Shown: positions 51,125 to 59,326 of the stretch, in pieces | How positions within the stretch are numbered: position 1 is the first letter of the stretch | Layout: each line of letters opens with the position of its first letter | From: an uncultured Campylobacter sp. | Lineage (GTDB): Bacteria; Campylobacterota; Campylobacteria; Campylobacterales; Campylobacteraceae | Assembly (NCBI RefSeq): GCF_937980635.1 | Contig: NZ_CALJPG010000023.1 | Location: forward strand, 62,001 to 126,000 | DNA: 64,000 nucleotides | Direction of reading: 5' to 3' | The notes under the pieces: model-generated | What the model was told of the DNA's origin: nothing | Databases searched by the model: none | Seen by the model: the letters and a program-made list of their open reading frames with translations, nothing else | Position numbers and translations under genes: made by a program

Positions 51125-51936
51125 GCTCGTTTATTTCCGATTTGTAGCATCATAAAACTTACTGCGATGATAGATAGCGCTAAAGCCACGCCCAAAAGGA
51201 TCAACGCGTCGTAAGGCAGCACTATGGCGGTGCGTAGATCGCCGATACCCTTAAGCGTGGTCGAAAACACCTCCCAAGAAGGAAGCGCTATGTAAAAGCA
51301 GGTCACGATCAGCGTGGCGATGAAGGAGTCTATTATCGCCATTCGGTAGAGCTTGCCGCTTTTTATGAGAAACGACGCGCCGAAAAGCTCCATGATCTCG
51401 ATGCGCTCTTTGTGTTCGTAAACCCAAATACGCATCTGGCGGTGGATTAGCATTACGCCTAAAAGCACGATCAGAAATGCAAAGCCGTAAACGAGGCTTT
51501 TGATAAGCAGTAAAATTTTAAAAATTTCATCGTGGGTCTTTTTAAAAATTTCAACCCGCGTAAGCGAGCCGATCGATTTTAGATCCTGCTCGATTTTTGC
51601 AAGCTGTGCGGCGTCGGGGAAGCTCTCGAGCTTGACGCTATAAAATTTAGGCAAATTTTTGCTAAGCTCGGCAAAGGCGTTTTGTGAAATTTTACCCTTC
51701 AGCCGCTCGGTTATGCCCGCTGTGGAAATTTCGCTAATCGAGCTGATCTTCGGCACCGCTTTTTGCGCGTCTTGCAGGCTGAGCGAGGTTTTGGAGACTA
51801 GCACGATGTTGTATTCGTTTTGGATTGAGCGCTCGTAGCTTTTGGTTAGGTTGCTCATAAAAATTCCAAACTGCACCGAAAAAAGCAGCGCGACGAGCGA
51901 AAAGATCACGCCGAAATGAGTTTTAATCGATTTCAT
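51121..51936 (-). CDS. ftsX: Cell-division ABC membrane protein FtsX
   Basis: FtsX transmits the ATPase cycle of FtsE across the membrane to the EnvC-like activator. The product is 271 residues with the expected four helices: one near the N-terminus (about 10-30), then a periplasmic domain of about 120 residues, and three helices from about 150, 200 and 240. It overlaps ftsE by 14 bases and the downstream activator gene by four, so the three are one translational unit. Confidence 0.9.
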   Translation of the reverse strand: MKSIKTHFGVIFSLVALLFSVQFGIFMSNLTKSYERSIQNEYNIVLVSKTSLSLQDAQKAVPKISSISEISTAGITERLKGKISQNAFAELSKNLPKFYSVKLESFPDAAQLAKIEQDLKSIGSLTRVEIFKKTHDEIFKILLLIKSLVYGFAFLIVLLGVMLIHRQMRIWVYEHKERIEIMELFGASFLIKSGKLYRMAIIDSFIATLIVTCFYIALPSWEVFSTTLKGIGDLRTAIVLPYDALILLGVALALSIIAVSFMMLQIGNKRA

Positions 51937-52612
51937 TTACTTTAGCGTCCTTAATCTCAAAATGTCGGTGCCTAAAACGAAGCGTGGCGGGCATTTTGTG
52001 CGTCACGATGACGACGCAGGCGTTCCACGACTCGCACGCCGAGCGCAACAAATTCCAAATAATGGCGCTGGAGTAGTCGTCCAAATTTCCCGTAGGCTCG
52101 TCGCACAGCAGCAGGCGCGGATTATGCGCCATCGCGCGCGCCAAAGCCACGCGCTGCTGCTCGCCGCCGCTAAGCTCGAGCGGATACTTACCCATCTTAT
52201 GCCCGAGCTCGACGTGGCGTAGTAGCTTTTTGGCTTGGTCTTGGCAGACCTGCTGATTGTAGCCCATTATCATTAACGGAAGCATTATGTTGCGCTCGAT
52301 CGTCCATTCGTTGATCAGGCGGTAGTTTTGAAAGATAATGCCGATGCGCTGGCGCAGGGTGCGCAGATCGGAGTTTGTGATGCCCTTTAGATCGCACAGG
52401 CAGACGTTTAGCTCGCCGCCGATGATGTCGATGCCGCCGTAGAAGGACTTAAGCAGCGTGGATTTGCCGCTGCCGCTCTTGCCCGTGATGATGACGAAGT
52501 CCTTCGCGCCGATGCCGAAACTCGCGTCTTGGATGACTGCGCCCGCCTTTTCGTAGCCTAGCGTGAGGCCCGCTGCGGTGATGATGTTGTAATCGTCCGT
52601 TATCTCTGCCAT
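51923..52612 (-). CDS. ftsE: Cell-division ABC ATPase FtsE
   Basis: The product is 229 residues. It has Walker A GKSGSGKST, the signature LSGGEQQR, Walker B LLLCDEPTGNLD and the switch His in VTHK. ATG 52612 opens the nucleotide-binding fold (MAEITDDYN); an open frame runs farther upstream but overlaps trmB with no conserved residues. The start lies inside the last codons of trmB. FtsE with FtsX controls septal peptidoglycan hydrolysis. Confidence 0.92.
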   Translation of the reverse strand: MAEITDDYNIITAAGLTLGYEKAGAVIQDASFGIGAKDFVIITGKSGSGKSTLLKSFYGGIDIIGGELNVCLCDLKGITNSDLRTLRQRIGIIFQNYRLINEWTIERNIMLPLMIMGYNQQVCQDQAKKLLRHVELGHKMGKYPLELSGGEQQRVALARAMAHNPRLLLCDEPTGNLDDYSSAIIWNLLRSACESWNACVVIVTHKMPATLRFRHRHFEIKDAKVNEID

Positions 52613-54297
52613 TGTGAAAATATCTCCGAAATTTTTTGATGTGCCGCGTGGTTTTCGCGCGTAGGAAGCGGGCGGCGGATGAAGTAGCGCGTACCGCTTG
52701 CATTTGCGCGGATGAAACACTGCTGCGGAAAGTCGAATGCACCTAGCGAAAGCAGGATTAGCACATCTTGCGGCTCGGCGGCGCACGGCTTGCTTTGCCG
52801 TTTATCTTGCTGCTCGGCACGATTTAATTTGTCTTGGTGTTCGGCTTGCAACTCGTCATGGCTTAGCTCGCTTCGGTACCCGAATTGCGACTTGATAGAG
52901 TTTGACTTGTTTTGTAATTCTGCTTGCGGTTCAGCAGCGTGGTTTAGCTCGTTTTTTAGTTCGGCTTGCAATTCATTTTTGCAAAGTAAGACGCTTGCGT
53001 TCGTTGTATTTCTAGCACTCACTGCACCGCCGTCTGTTAAATTTACGCCGCTTGCTTTTTTTAGAATTTGCGTAGCGTTCTCGCAAGCTGAAATTTTATC
53101 GCCCGCTGTCGTAGCTGAAATTTTGCCGCCGCCTGACGAAATTTCATCCATGCTCGCACGCTCGGTTAAATTTCCGCCGCGTGTCGCGTCTAAATTTATA
53201 GCTTCGTCTTTTATAACTTCGCCCGCGCTGCTTAAATTCGCTCCGCCTGCCGCGCAAGCGCTGCTCGCCTCCAAGCTTTTCTGCGCGTCAAAGTAAAAAA
53301 TTTCCTCAAAATGCACGAAAAAATCCTCGCCTTTGAAGGTGAAATTTTTAAAATTTCGCGCGATTGCCGCCGCGTTAAATTTTAAAAATTCCATCTCAAA
53401 CCGCTGCGGCTCGCCCTGGCCCGCGGTTTTATTCTCATAGATCAGATCGTAGATGTCTTTGTCCATTTTGCGCCATCTATCCTCGTATTTGCTCGCTACG
53501 GCGGCGTCGCGGTTTTTAAAATGCGAAATTTCGCCCGCTTTGCGCCGAACGTAAGGCGAGAGCTTTTGCATCGCGTAGAGGAAGTACTCCTCGCTGTCGG
53601 TGCGAAGCTCGAAGCGGCCGCTGCGCCCGAGCGTGCGTGCGATCTGCGAGGCGAACTCGTCGCTTATGACGCGTCGGTGCGGCGCGTCGTCCCACGGCAC
53701 TGGGAAGTGTAAAAATACGCGCTGCAGGCAGCCCGCGGGCAGCAGGCTCAGTAAAACCCGCGCGTCGGTGGCTATGAGAGCGATGTTTTGCAGTCCCTCG
53801 CGGATCGCTAGCTTTGCGACCTGTTCGATCGCGGGCTTGTAAATTTCGATGCCGATTAGCAGCGCGTCTTGATTTGAGCGTGCTTGATGAAGCAGGTGTC
53901 TGCCCGAGCCGAAGCCGATCTCGATGAAAATTTTATTAAATTTAGAGCTTTTTACTAGGGATAAAATTTCATTCTCGTCCAAAATCAGCGGCGTTTTTTC
54001 GGTAAGCGAGCTGTCTTTGTAAGCAAACGCCTGCGAGATGATCCGTCCGCAGAAGCACTCTTTAAAAATTTCGAGCGCTCGCTGCAGATGACCGATCTTA
54101 GCGGGCTTGGTGATCTTTTCGCCCTTTACTATCACTTTGCCGTCGCTGGGCTTTAGGGTGATAAAAAACTCGCTATCAAAGCTCTTGGTTCGCAGAAGCG
54201 TTAAATTTCTGCCGTGCGCCGTCTCTAAAAATTCGACCTCGCCGAATCTAGCTGGTAGCGTCGGCAGGCTCACGCTTTGGGTTATGAAATTCGGCAA
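52600..54297 (-). CDS. trmB: tRNA (guanine-N7-)-methyltransferase with large insert
   Basis: The enzyme methylates guanine 46 of tRNA with S-adenosylmethionine. The product is 565 residues; relatives from Campylobacter are near 390. The SAM site is EIGFGSGRHLLHQA, with HFPVPWDDAPHRR as catalytic segment. After about residue 340 comes an insert of about 170 residues (GGKISATTAGDKISACENA, then AELKNELNHAAEPQAELQNK repeats), after which the C-terminal strand resumes (DVLILLSLGAFDF). The insert DNA is rich in RAATTY in its first half; the second half is a separate Gln/Glu/Leu repeat. The start is three bases from the FlpA-like gene. Confidence 0.88.
   Translation of the reverse strand: MPNFITQSVSLPTLPARFGEVEFLETAHGRNLTLLRTKSFDSEFFITLKPSDGKVIVKGEKITKPAKIGHLQRALEIFKECFCGRIISQAFAYKDSSLTEKTPLILDENEILSLVKSSKFNKIFIEIGFGSGRHLLHQARSNQDALLIGIEIYKPAIEQVAKLAIREGLQNIALIATDARVLLSLLPAGCLQRVFLHFPVPWDDAPHRRVISDEFASQIARTLGRSGRFELRTDSEEYFLYAMQKLSPYVRRKAGEISHFKNRDAAVASKYEDRWRKMDKDIYDLIYENKTAGQGEPQRFEMEFLKFNAAAIARNFKNFTFKGEDFFVHFEEIFYFDAQKSLEASSACAAGGANLSSAGEVIKDEAINLDATRGGNLTERASMDEISSGGGKISATTAGDKISACENATQILKKASGVNLTDGGAVSARNTTNASVLLCKNELQAELKNELNHAAEPQAELQNKSNSIKSQFGYRSELSHDELQAEHQDKLNRAEQQDKRQSKPCAAEPQDVLILLSLGAFDFPQQCFIRANASGTRYFIRRPLPTRENHAAHQKISEIFSQWQR
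52780..53290. repeat. Insert inside trmB: RAATTY words plus a separate repeat
   Basis: From about 53040 to 53290 there are about nine RAATTY words. From about 52800 to 53000 the unit is different, a GCTCG/TTTGC-type repeat that encodes AELQNELN-like peptides. Both parts are in frame. Confidence 0.6.
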
Positions 54298-54300
54298 ACT

Positions 54301-54966
54301 TTATTCTGCCTGCGCTGCGGTAATGACTGCACTAGGCTTGGACAGCTCTCCGTTTTCGGTTTTGACGGTGATGCGGTATTCGTATCCTTCGCCGTAATCG
54401 ATATTGTCGATATATTCGGCGCTAAGTCTGCCGCGAACCTCTTTAATCGTGCTCCATGACTCGCCTCCCTTAGGACGGCGCTCGATTAGATAAGAGCTTA
54501 CTCGAAGATCTGGATGCGGACGCCAGATGATCTTAACGCGGCCCGGAAGCCCGTAGATCGCCTGTGCAAACGGCACGGACTCTAGCATTTTTGCTGTGCT
54601 TGCGATAGCGACCGGAGAAGGAGCCGAAACGCCCTTGGCGCCGTATGTGCGCACCGTGTATTTATACGAAGTGCCCGGCTGCAGCCTCGTATCTACGTAG
54701 TGGGTGGAGTATGGATCTGCGATGGTAGCGATCTTTTTGGCTTCGCCGCCATTTGCGGGCGCGCGATAAACGACAAAGCCCAATACAGCGGTATTGCTGT
54801 CGTATCTAGGCCACTCAAGTCCGATCTCATCGTCGCTTGTAATCGTCCTAATGCCCTCTACGCGCGGCAGGCTCTCGTCGCTTGCGCTAGGCGCGCTAGA
54901 CGTAGCGCAGCCAGCCGCTAGTATCGCTAAAGTAGCGCTCAATGTTAGTCGGTAAAATTTTTTCAT
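54301..54966 (-). CDS. FlpA-like fibronectin type III lipoprotein, short form
   Basis: The product is about 221 residues from ATG 54966 (AAAGGA eight bases upstream). The lipobox LAILAAGC places the lipidated Cys at about residue 20. Two fibronectin type III domains follow (about 35-125 and 130-221). Gene order (RluD-type, this gene, trmB, ftsE, ftsX, LytM-type) is as I recall for C. jejuni flpA, whose product binds host fibronectin and, from memory, has three such domains. This protein thus appears to lack one domain. Binding activity is inferred from homology only. Confidence 0.83.
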   Translation of the reverse strand: MKKFYRLTLSATLAILAAGCATSSAPSASDESLPRVEGIRTITSDDEIGLEWPRYDSNTAVLGFVVYRAPANGGEAKKIATIADPYSTHYVDTRLQPGTSYKYTVRTYGAKGVSAPSPVAIASTAKMLESVPFAQAIYGLPGRVKIIWRPHPDLRVSSYLIERRPKGGESWSTIKEVRGRLSAEYIDNIDYGEGYEYRITVKTENGELSKPSAVITAAQAE

Positions 54967-56353
54967 AAATTTCATCCTTTACCTTTTGATTTGTCGTAAA
55001 ATTTAGAAATTCGCTCGGCAAGCCCGCGCATATTTTCACCTCTTTGCCGCTTCGCGGATGGATGAAATAGAGCAAATAGGCATGGAGCAAAATCCTGCTA
55101 ATTTTAGCGTTTTCGCTCTTAAATCCGTATAAATGATCGCCCAAAATGTGCCGATTTATCGAGCTTAAATGCACGCGGATCTGATGCGTGCGACCCGTGA
55201 AGAGCTTCGCCGCGACGAGATTAAAGCTCTTTAGACTTAGCGGCGGCAGCTTATAGTTTTGAGCGGGATTTTTAAAATTTAAAGCCTTATTCTCGGCGAG
55301 ACGGGCGGCTCTGGTTTGATCCGCGCTCATTTTGGCGGTTAAAATTTTATCTGCGCTATCCGCGCGGCTGCTTGGAATTTTATCTGCGCTTTGGATTGAA
55401 ATTTTATCCGCGCTCCGCATGCAATTATTTGAAATTTCATCCGCGTTGTCCGCGCCTGTAGTCGCGTCTGAAATTTTGTCCTTAGCCGAAATTTTATCCG
55501 CATTACCAGTTAAAATTTCATCCGCAGCGTCGCCCAAAATTTTCTCTTCAGTCGAAATTCTACTTGCGCTTGCATTCGTAGCCGAAATTTTATCGGCGGC
55601 TGAAATTTTATCCGCTCCTGCACTTTTGCCCGCAGCTATACCATCGCCCGCGCTCGTACTTAAAATTTTATCGCACCTCTCGGCGGAGTTTTGAAGTTCC
55701 GTTAGTTCCGCTCCGCTTAAAATTTCATAAAACGCGCTCTTTGCGCTACGTCCGCCGGGCACTATCCCCATTTTTAGACGGTTTGCGGGGTTGCGAGAGA
55801 TCGGTCGCTCGATCACGCAGGGCTCTTTCAGCGGCAGGTCGATGAGCGCGAGGTATATACGCCCCATGCTCTTATCGCTTAGCTGCGCCGAGAGCGCGGC
55901 GTGCGCGGCGTTGTTTTTGGCGACGAGCAGGGCGCCGCTAGTGAGCTTATCCAGGCGGTGCACGATGCCCGCGCGAAGCTCGCCGCCGAGGCTAGAGAGC
56001 AGATAGCCGCGAGACTTGAGCCAGTCCACGAGCGTGGGCTCTTTGACGCTTGCGGCGGGGTGAACGGTAAGGCCCGCGGGCTTATTTACCACTAGCAGAT
56101 CATCATCCTCGTATAAAATTTCGACGTCGAAGTTTAGCCTCTCCGTGCTTGTTTGCTGCGGCGCGGGCGCGGGGTAGTCGATGTGCACGAGCTCGCCCGC
56201 GGATAGCTTGTAGCCGGGCTTAGTCTGCACGGCTCCGCCCACTTTGACCGCTGCGGATTTGATTAGGCTTGATATTTGATTGCGCGAAATTCCAAGCTGC
56301 GAGCTTAAAAAAACATCAAGCCTTTCGCTGCATTGTGCTATTAGATTATCCAA
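54896..56353 (-). CDS. RluD-type 23S rRNA pseudouridine synthase with low-complexity insert
   Basis: The product is 485 residues against about 320 usual. It has an S4 RNA-binding domain at 1-65, then the synthase fold. The catalytic Asp is in IVHRLDKLTSG, and the late motif TGRTHQIRVHLSS is intact. Between them, about residues 225-375, lies an insert of ADKISA, DEILTG and ADKIP repeats; the DNA has about 14 RAATTY words in 470 bases. The frame is open, and the domain flanks are well conserved. The 3' end overlaps the FlpA-like gene by about 70 bases. RluD or a related enzyme cannot be separated by sequence alone. Confidence 0.87.
   Translation of the reverse strand: MDNLIAQCSERLDVFLSSQLGISRNQISSLIKSAAVKVGGAVQTKPGYKLSAGELVHIDYPAPAPQQTSTERLNFDVEILYEDDDLLVVNKPAGLTVHPAASVKEPTLVDWLKSRGYLLSSLGGELRAGIVHRLDKLTSGALLVAKNNAAHAALSAQLSDKSMGRIYLALIDLPLKEPCVIERPISRNPANRLKMGIVPGGRSAKSAFYEILSGAELTELQNSAERCDKILSTSAGDGIAAGKSAGADKISAADKISATNASASRISTEEKILGDAADEILTGNADKISAKDKISDATTGADNADEISNNCMRSADKISIQSADKIPSSRADSADKILTAKMSADQTRAARLAENKALNFKNPAQNYKLPPLSLKSFNLVAAKLFTGRTHQIRVHLSSINRHILGDHLYGFKSENAKISRILLHAYLLYFIHPRSGKEVKICAGLPSEFLNFTTNQKVKDEIYEKILPTNIERYFSDTSGWLRYV
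55270..55735. repeat. RAATTY-rich insert inside the pseudouridine synthase gene
   Basis: The unit on the coding strand is GCGGATAAAATTTC and variants, encoding Ala-Asp-Lys-Ile-Ser. About 14 copies of the core hexamer are spaced 20-60 bases apart. The same unit occurs outside genes at 7347 and 7403. Confidence 0.75.
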
Positions 56354-56405
56354 ATTTATACCTTTTTTGGCTATTCTTACGTCAAAATTTTAATAGGATT
56401 AAGCG

Positions 56406-57512
56406 TTGTTTAAAATTGACAAAAAGATTTTAGCATATTTTGATTTCATTCAACCTTTTTTAATCGTGCCGATAGTGGTTTTCTCATACGTTTTAATAAA
56501 CGAGGCAAACGACGTACTATCCTCGAAACAGGTAGTATATTTCGGCGTCGGATTTGCCGTTTTTACTCTATTTTTTCTCTTTCCGATACGCAAATTTTTA
56601 TATTTGATCCCGATATTTTATTGGATCAATATCATATTGCTGCTCAGCGTCGATTTTTTCGGCGTTAGCAAGCTAGGAGCGAGGCGCTGGCTGGAGATTC
56701 CTTTCGTGCATTTTACGCTGCAACCCAGCGAGGTGATGAAGCCCGCGTTTATCCTGATGCTGATGTATCTGATACACAAAAATCCGCCGCCGAAAAACGG
56801 CTACGGGCTGAAGGATTTTTTGCGCCTTAGCTTTTACATACTTCTGCCTTTCGTTCTGATCGCGAAAGAGCCTGATCTAGGCACCGCCGCGATACTTTTT
56901 TTGACGGGATTTGCGATCCTTTTCATCATCGGCGTGGATAAAAAAATTTGGCTCACGCTCATAATCGCTTTTGTGGCCAGCTCGCCGATTTTGTACGAAA
57001 ACATGCACGATTATCAAAAAAAGCGCATCGCCGATTTTATCAGCGAGGAGCCCAATTACCAGGTCAAGCAGGCGATCATCGCTATCGGAAACGGCGGCAT
57101 CTACGGCAAGGATAAGGATGAAGCGACGCAGACGCACTTTAAATTCTTGCCGATTGCGACGAGCGATTTTATCTTCGCTTATACGATAGAGCGCTTCGGC
57201 TTCGTGGGGGCTGCCGCGCTGATCGCGCTGTATGCGCTGCTGATACTGCATCTGCTGAGCCTGAACTACGATTTTAAAAGCGACTATCTGATACGGGTCT
57301 TTACGAGCGCGCTCGCCTCGCTCATCTTCATCTACGCGGGCGTCAATATCTCGATGGTAGTGGGTTTCGCGCCCGTCGTGGGCGTGCCGCTGCCGTTTTT
57401 CAGCTACGGCGGCAGCAGCTTCATCACCTTTATGATCCTCTTTGGAATTTTACAAAATTTACTGACGTTTAGGATGAAGGATAACTACAAGACCTACAAG
57501 ATCAGGATGTAA
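56406..57512 (+). CDS. rodA: Rod-shape SEDS glycosyltransferase RodA (MrdB)
   Basis: A peptidoglycan polymerase of the elongation complex, working with PBP2. The product is 368 residues with about ten membrane helices. Typical SEDS segments: GARRWLEIPFVHFTLQPSEVMKP, KEPDLGTA, GGIYGK and the C-terminal VVGVPLPFFSYGGSS. A TTG start at 56406 follows AGGAT. It is divergent from the RluD-type gene. Confidence 0.94.
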   Translation: MFKIDKKILAYFDFIQPFLIVPIVVFSYVLINEANDVLSSKQVVYFGVGFAVFTLFFLFPIRKFLYLIPIFYWINIILLLSVDFFGVSKLGARRWLEIPFVHFTLQPSEVMKPAFILMLMYLIHKNPPPKNGYGLKDFLRLSFYILLPFVLIAKEPDLGTAAILFLTGFAILFIIGVDKKIWLTLIIAFVASSPILYENMHDYQKKRIADFISEEPNYQVKQAIIAIGNGGIYGKDKDEATQTHFKFLPIATSDFIFAYTIERFGFVGAAALIALYALLILHLLSLNYDFKSDYLIRVFTSALASLIFIYAGVNISMVVGFAPVVGVPLPFFSYGGSSFITFMILFGILQNLLTFRMKDNYKTYKIRM

Positions 57513-57616
57513 ATTTGGCGCTCGCGCGGGTAAATTTTGAAATTCTACAAAATCGCGCGAGACTTGTTTTTAAGTTGGCGGTGAAATTTGAAGCAGGGGC
57601 ACTAAATTTTAGCTCG

Positions 57617-57943
57617 CTACAAAATCGCGCCGATACCGAGCGTAAAGACCACCGCGAAAAAGGCGTATGTAAAGGCAAATTCCAAAGTTTGCGAATTAAA
57701 AAATCTGTAATACAAAACGCTTGTGAAAAATCCGCCCACGAAGGCTACGGCAAAGATCCCGATCCGCGCCGCGACGGGCTTTGCACCGCAAAATTTGTAT
57801 AGGTAAAAAACCCCGCAGAAGCTGATCGCAAACCAGATCATCGCAGGCACCGGCCCGCTTATGCCTATCATGCCGAAAAGATTGGCTAAATTTAAAAGCA
57901 GTAAAAATATCACCGCAAGCGCGATCAGCGCGGATCTGATCAT
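57617..57943 (-). CDS. Small four-helix membrane protein
   Basis: The product is 108 residues with three or four membrane helices and no charged domain. Its ATG overlaps the stop of the preceding gene (ATGA), so the two form a unit. I do not recognise a family. Function unknown; the link to the neighbouring membrane protein suggests a shared complex. Confidence 0.7.
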   Translation of the reverse strand: MIRSALIALAVIFLLLLNLANLFGMIGISGPVPAMIWFAISFCGVFYLYKFCGAKPVAARIGIFAVAFVGGFFTSVLYYRFFNSQTLEFAFTYAFFAVVFTLGIGAIL

Positions 57944-58659
57944 CTATCGCGCCTTGCGTCGGGTGCGGAATTTTCAGCGCCTTGATTGAAATTTCGCGCG
58001 GAATTTTCGCCCGCGCTGCCTTCGCCCGCGCTGCCGTTTGAAATTTTAAAATTTTCGTCGGAATTTTCATCGGCGCGATGCGCAGAATTTTCATCCGCGC
58101 CGCTCGCGAAATTTTCACCAAGGTAGCCACTAGAGTTTAAAATTTCATCCTTGCTTTGAGAATTTGAAATTTCGCCGCCGCTTTTAAAGTTTAAAATTTC
58201 ATCCGTCGCGGCGCTTTTATTTTGCGGCTCCCGCGCCTCTTTTGCGCTGCCGAAATCTGCGTCTTTTAAATTTGCGCCCTCATCTAAATTTTTAGAGCCT
58301 TTGTCCGCAGAATTTTTATAAGCTTTATTTGAAAATCTTTTGTGCCTGATCTGCAGATAAAAGACGAAAGCGACGAACGCCACCGCCGTGATCGCGATGT
58401 AGTAGCGGTTTTCGAAGAGTAGCATGCCCTCTACCAGCCCCGAAAGCAGCGCCAGTAGCGAGGCAGTAAGAAACGGAAAGCGCACTACATCCTTTTCGCC
58501 GATCGCCAAGGCGATGAGCGCGACGCCGAAGATCGTGGCGTTTAGCAACGCGCCTAGGATTTTGATTTCGGCGAAAAGATTTGGATTTACGCGCGAAGTG
58601 ATGTAGAGTGCGAGCGCGACGGCTGCGAAAAGCAGGATCAAAAATACGATTTTTTTCAT
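57940..58659 (-). CDS. Membrane protein with RAATTY-rich C-terminal tail
   Basis: The product is 239 residues. Residues 1-110 contain four helices, and the rest, about 120 residues, is a polar tail of repeats (DEILNSSG, ENFASGADENSA, AGENSAR). Its DNA has about 12 RAATTY words in 240 bases from 57965 to 58205. The membrane part looks normal, so the ancestral protein was likely about 115 residues and the tail was added. The stop overlaps the start of the 108-residue protein. Function unknown. Confidence 0.7.
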   Translation of the reverse strand: MKKIVFLILLFAAVALALYITSRVNPNLFAEIKILGALLNATIFGVALIALAIGEKDVVRFPFLTASLLALLSGLVEGMLLFENRYYIAITAVAFVAFVFYLQIRHKRFSNKAYKNSADKGSKNLDEGANLKDADFGSAKEAREPQNKSAATDEILNFKSGGEISNSQSKDEILNSSGYLGENFASGADENSAHRADENSDENFKISNGSAGEGSAGENSARNFNQGAENSAPDARRDR

Positions 58660-59326
58660 TTCAGACCTTTTAAATTTTATCTTTAAATTTACGATTCAGC
58701 TGCGCCTTTTATGCGCATAGAGCGCAAGTATCGGCGCGTTGCAACTGCCATGTCTGCAGCATTATGCAAATATCGCGCCCTGCGGACATAGCGCAAAATT
58801 TTAGGGCGCGACCGTGCTGTTTTAAGCGCGGCTAGAGCGATACACATACTCATGACTTAAAGCGCAATCCTAATTGCGCGGACGCGGTTTGAAACGCGGC
58901 TCGCATTAGTGCGACAAAATCGCTATTTTCGCGCGGTTTAAATGCGATTCTGTCGGTAAATTTTGCCGCCAGTCGCACTCTGTCGTGTAGAGCAGCGTCA
59001 AGTACGTGCTTTAAAATTCTATGCCGAGCCGCGCTAAAAATTCCGTGTCTAAGCCGTATGCGTTCCCAGCTCGCATATGCCGCAAGACGCTCCGCAAAAT
59101 TTACCTGCCCGTAGTAAATATTTGGCATGCGGGCAGAATTTTGCGCGCAGCGCCGCACGTTTTGCTTTAAATTTAGCGCGGGGGCTCTAAAATTTTAAAT
59201 TTACCGCCTTCGCGCTGTGTTTATCGCAAGATCTGTGCCGATCACCAAACTTATATCCGCAGAGCAAATCTCGCGCCGAAATAAAATTTCATCTAGCTCG
59301 CAAAATACGTGGCGCGTAAAATTTCA
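58660..59326. other. Gene-free stretch before the amidase gene's end
   Basis: No supported gene. GC-rich phrases alternate with AAATTT and GAATTT words. An open frame of 102 codons (58850-59158, minus strand) has no ribosome site or recognisable motif. The stretch is downstream of amiC, so a terminator is expected; no strong hairpin with a T run was found. Confidence 0.6.

Noticed and set aside
58850..59158. 102-codon frame on the minus strand
   Set aside because: No ribosome site and no recognisable motif between RAATTY-rich gaps.
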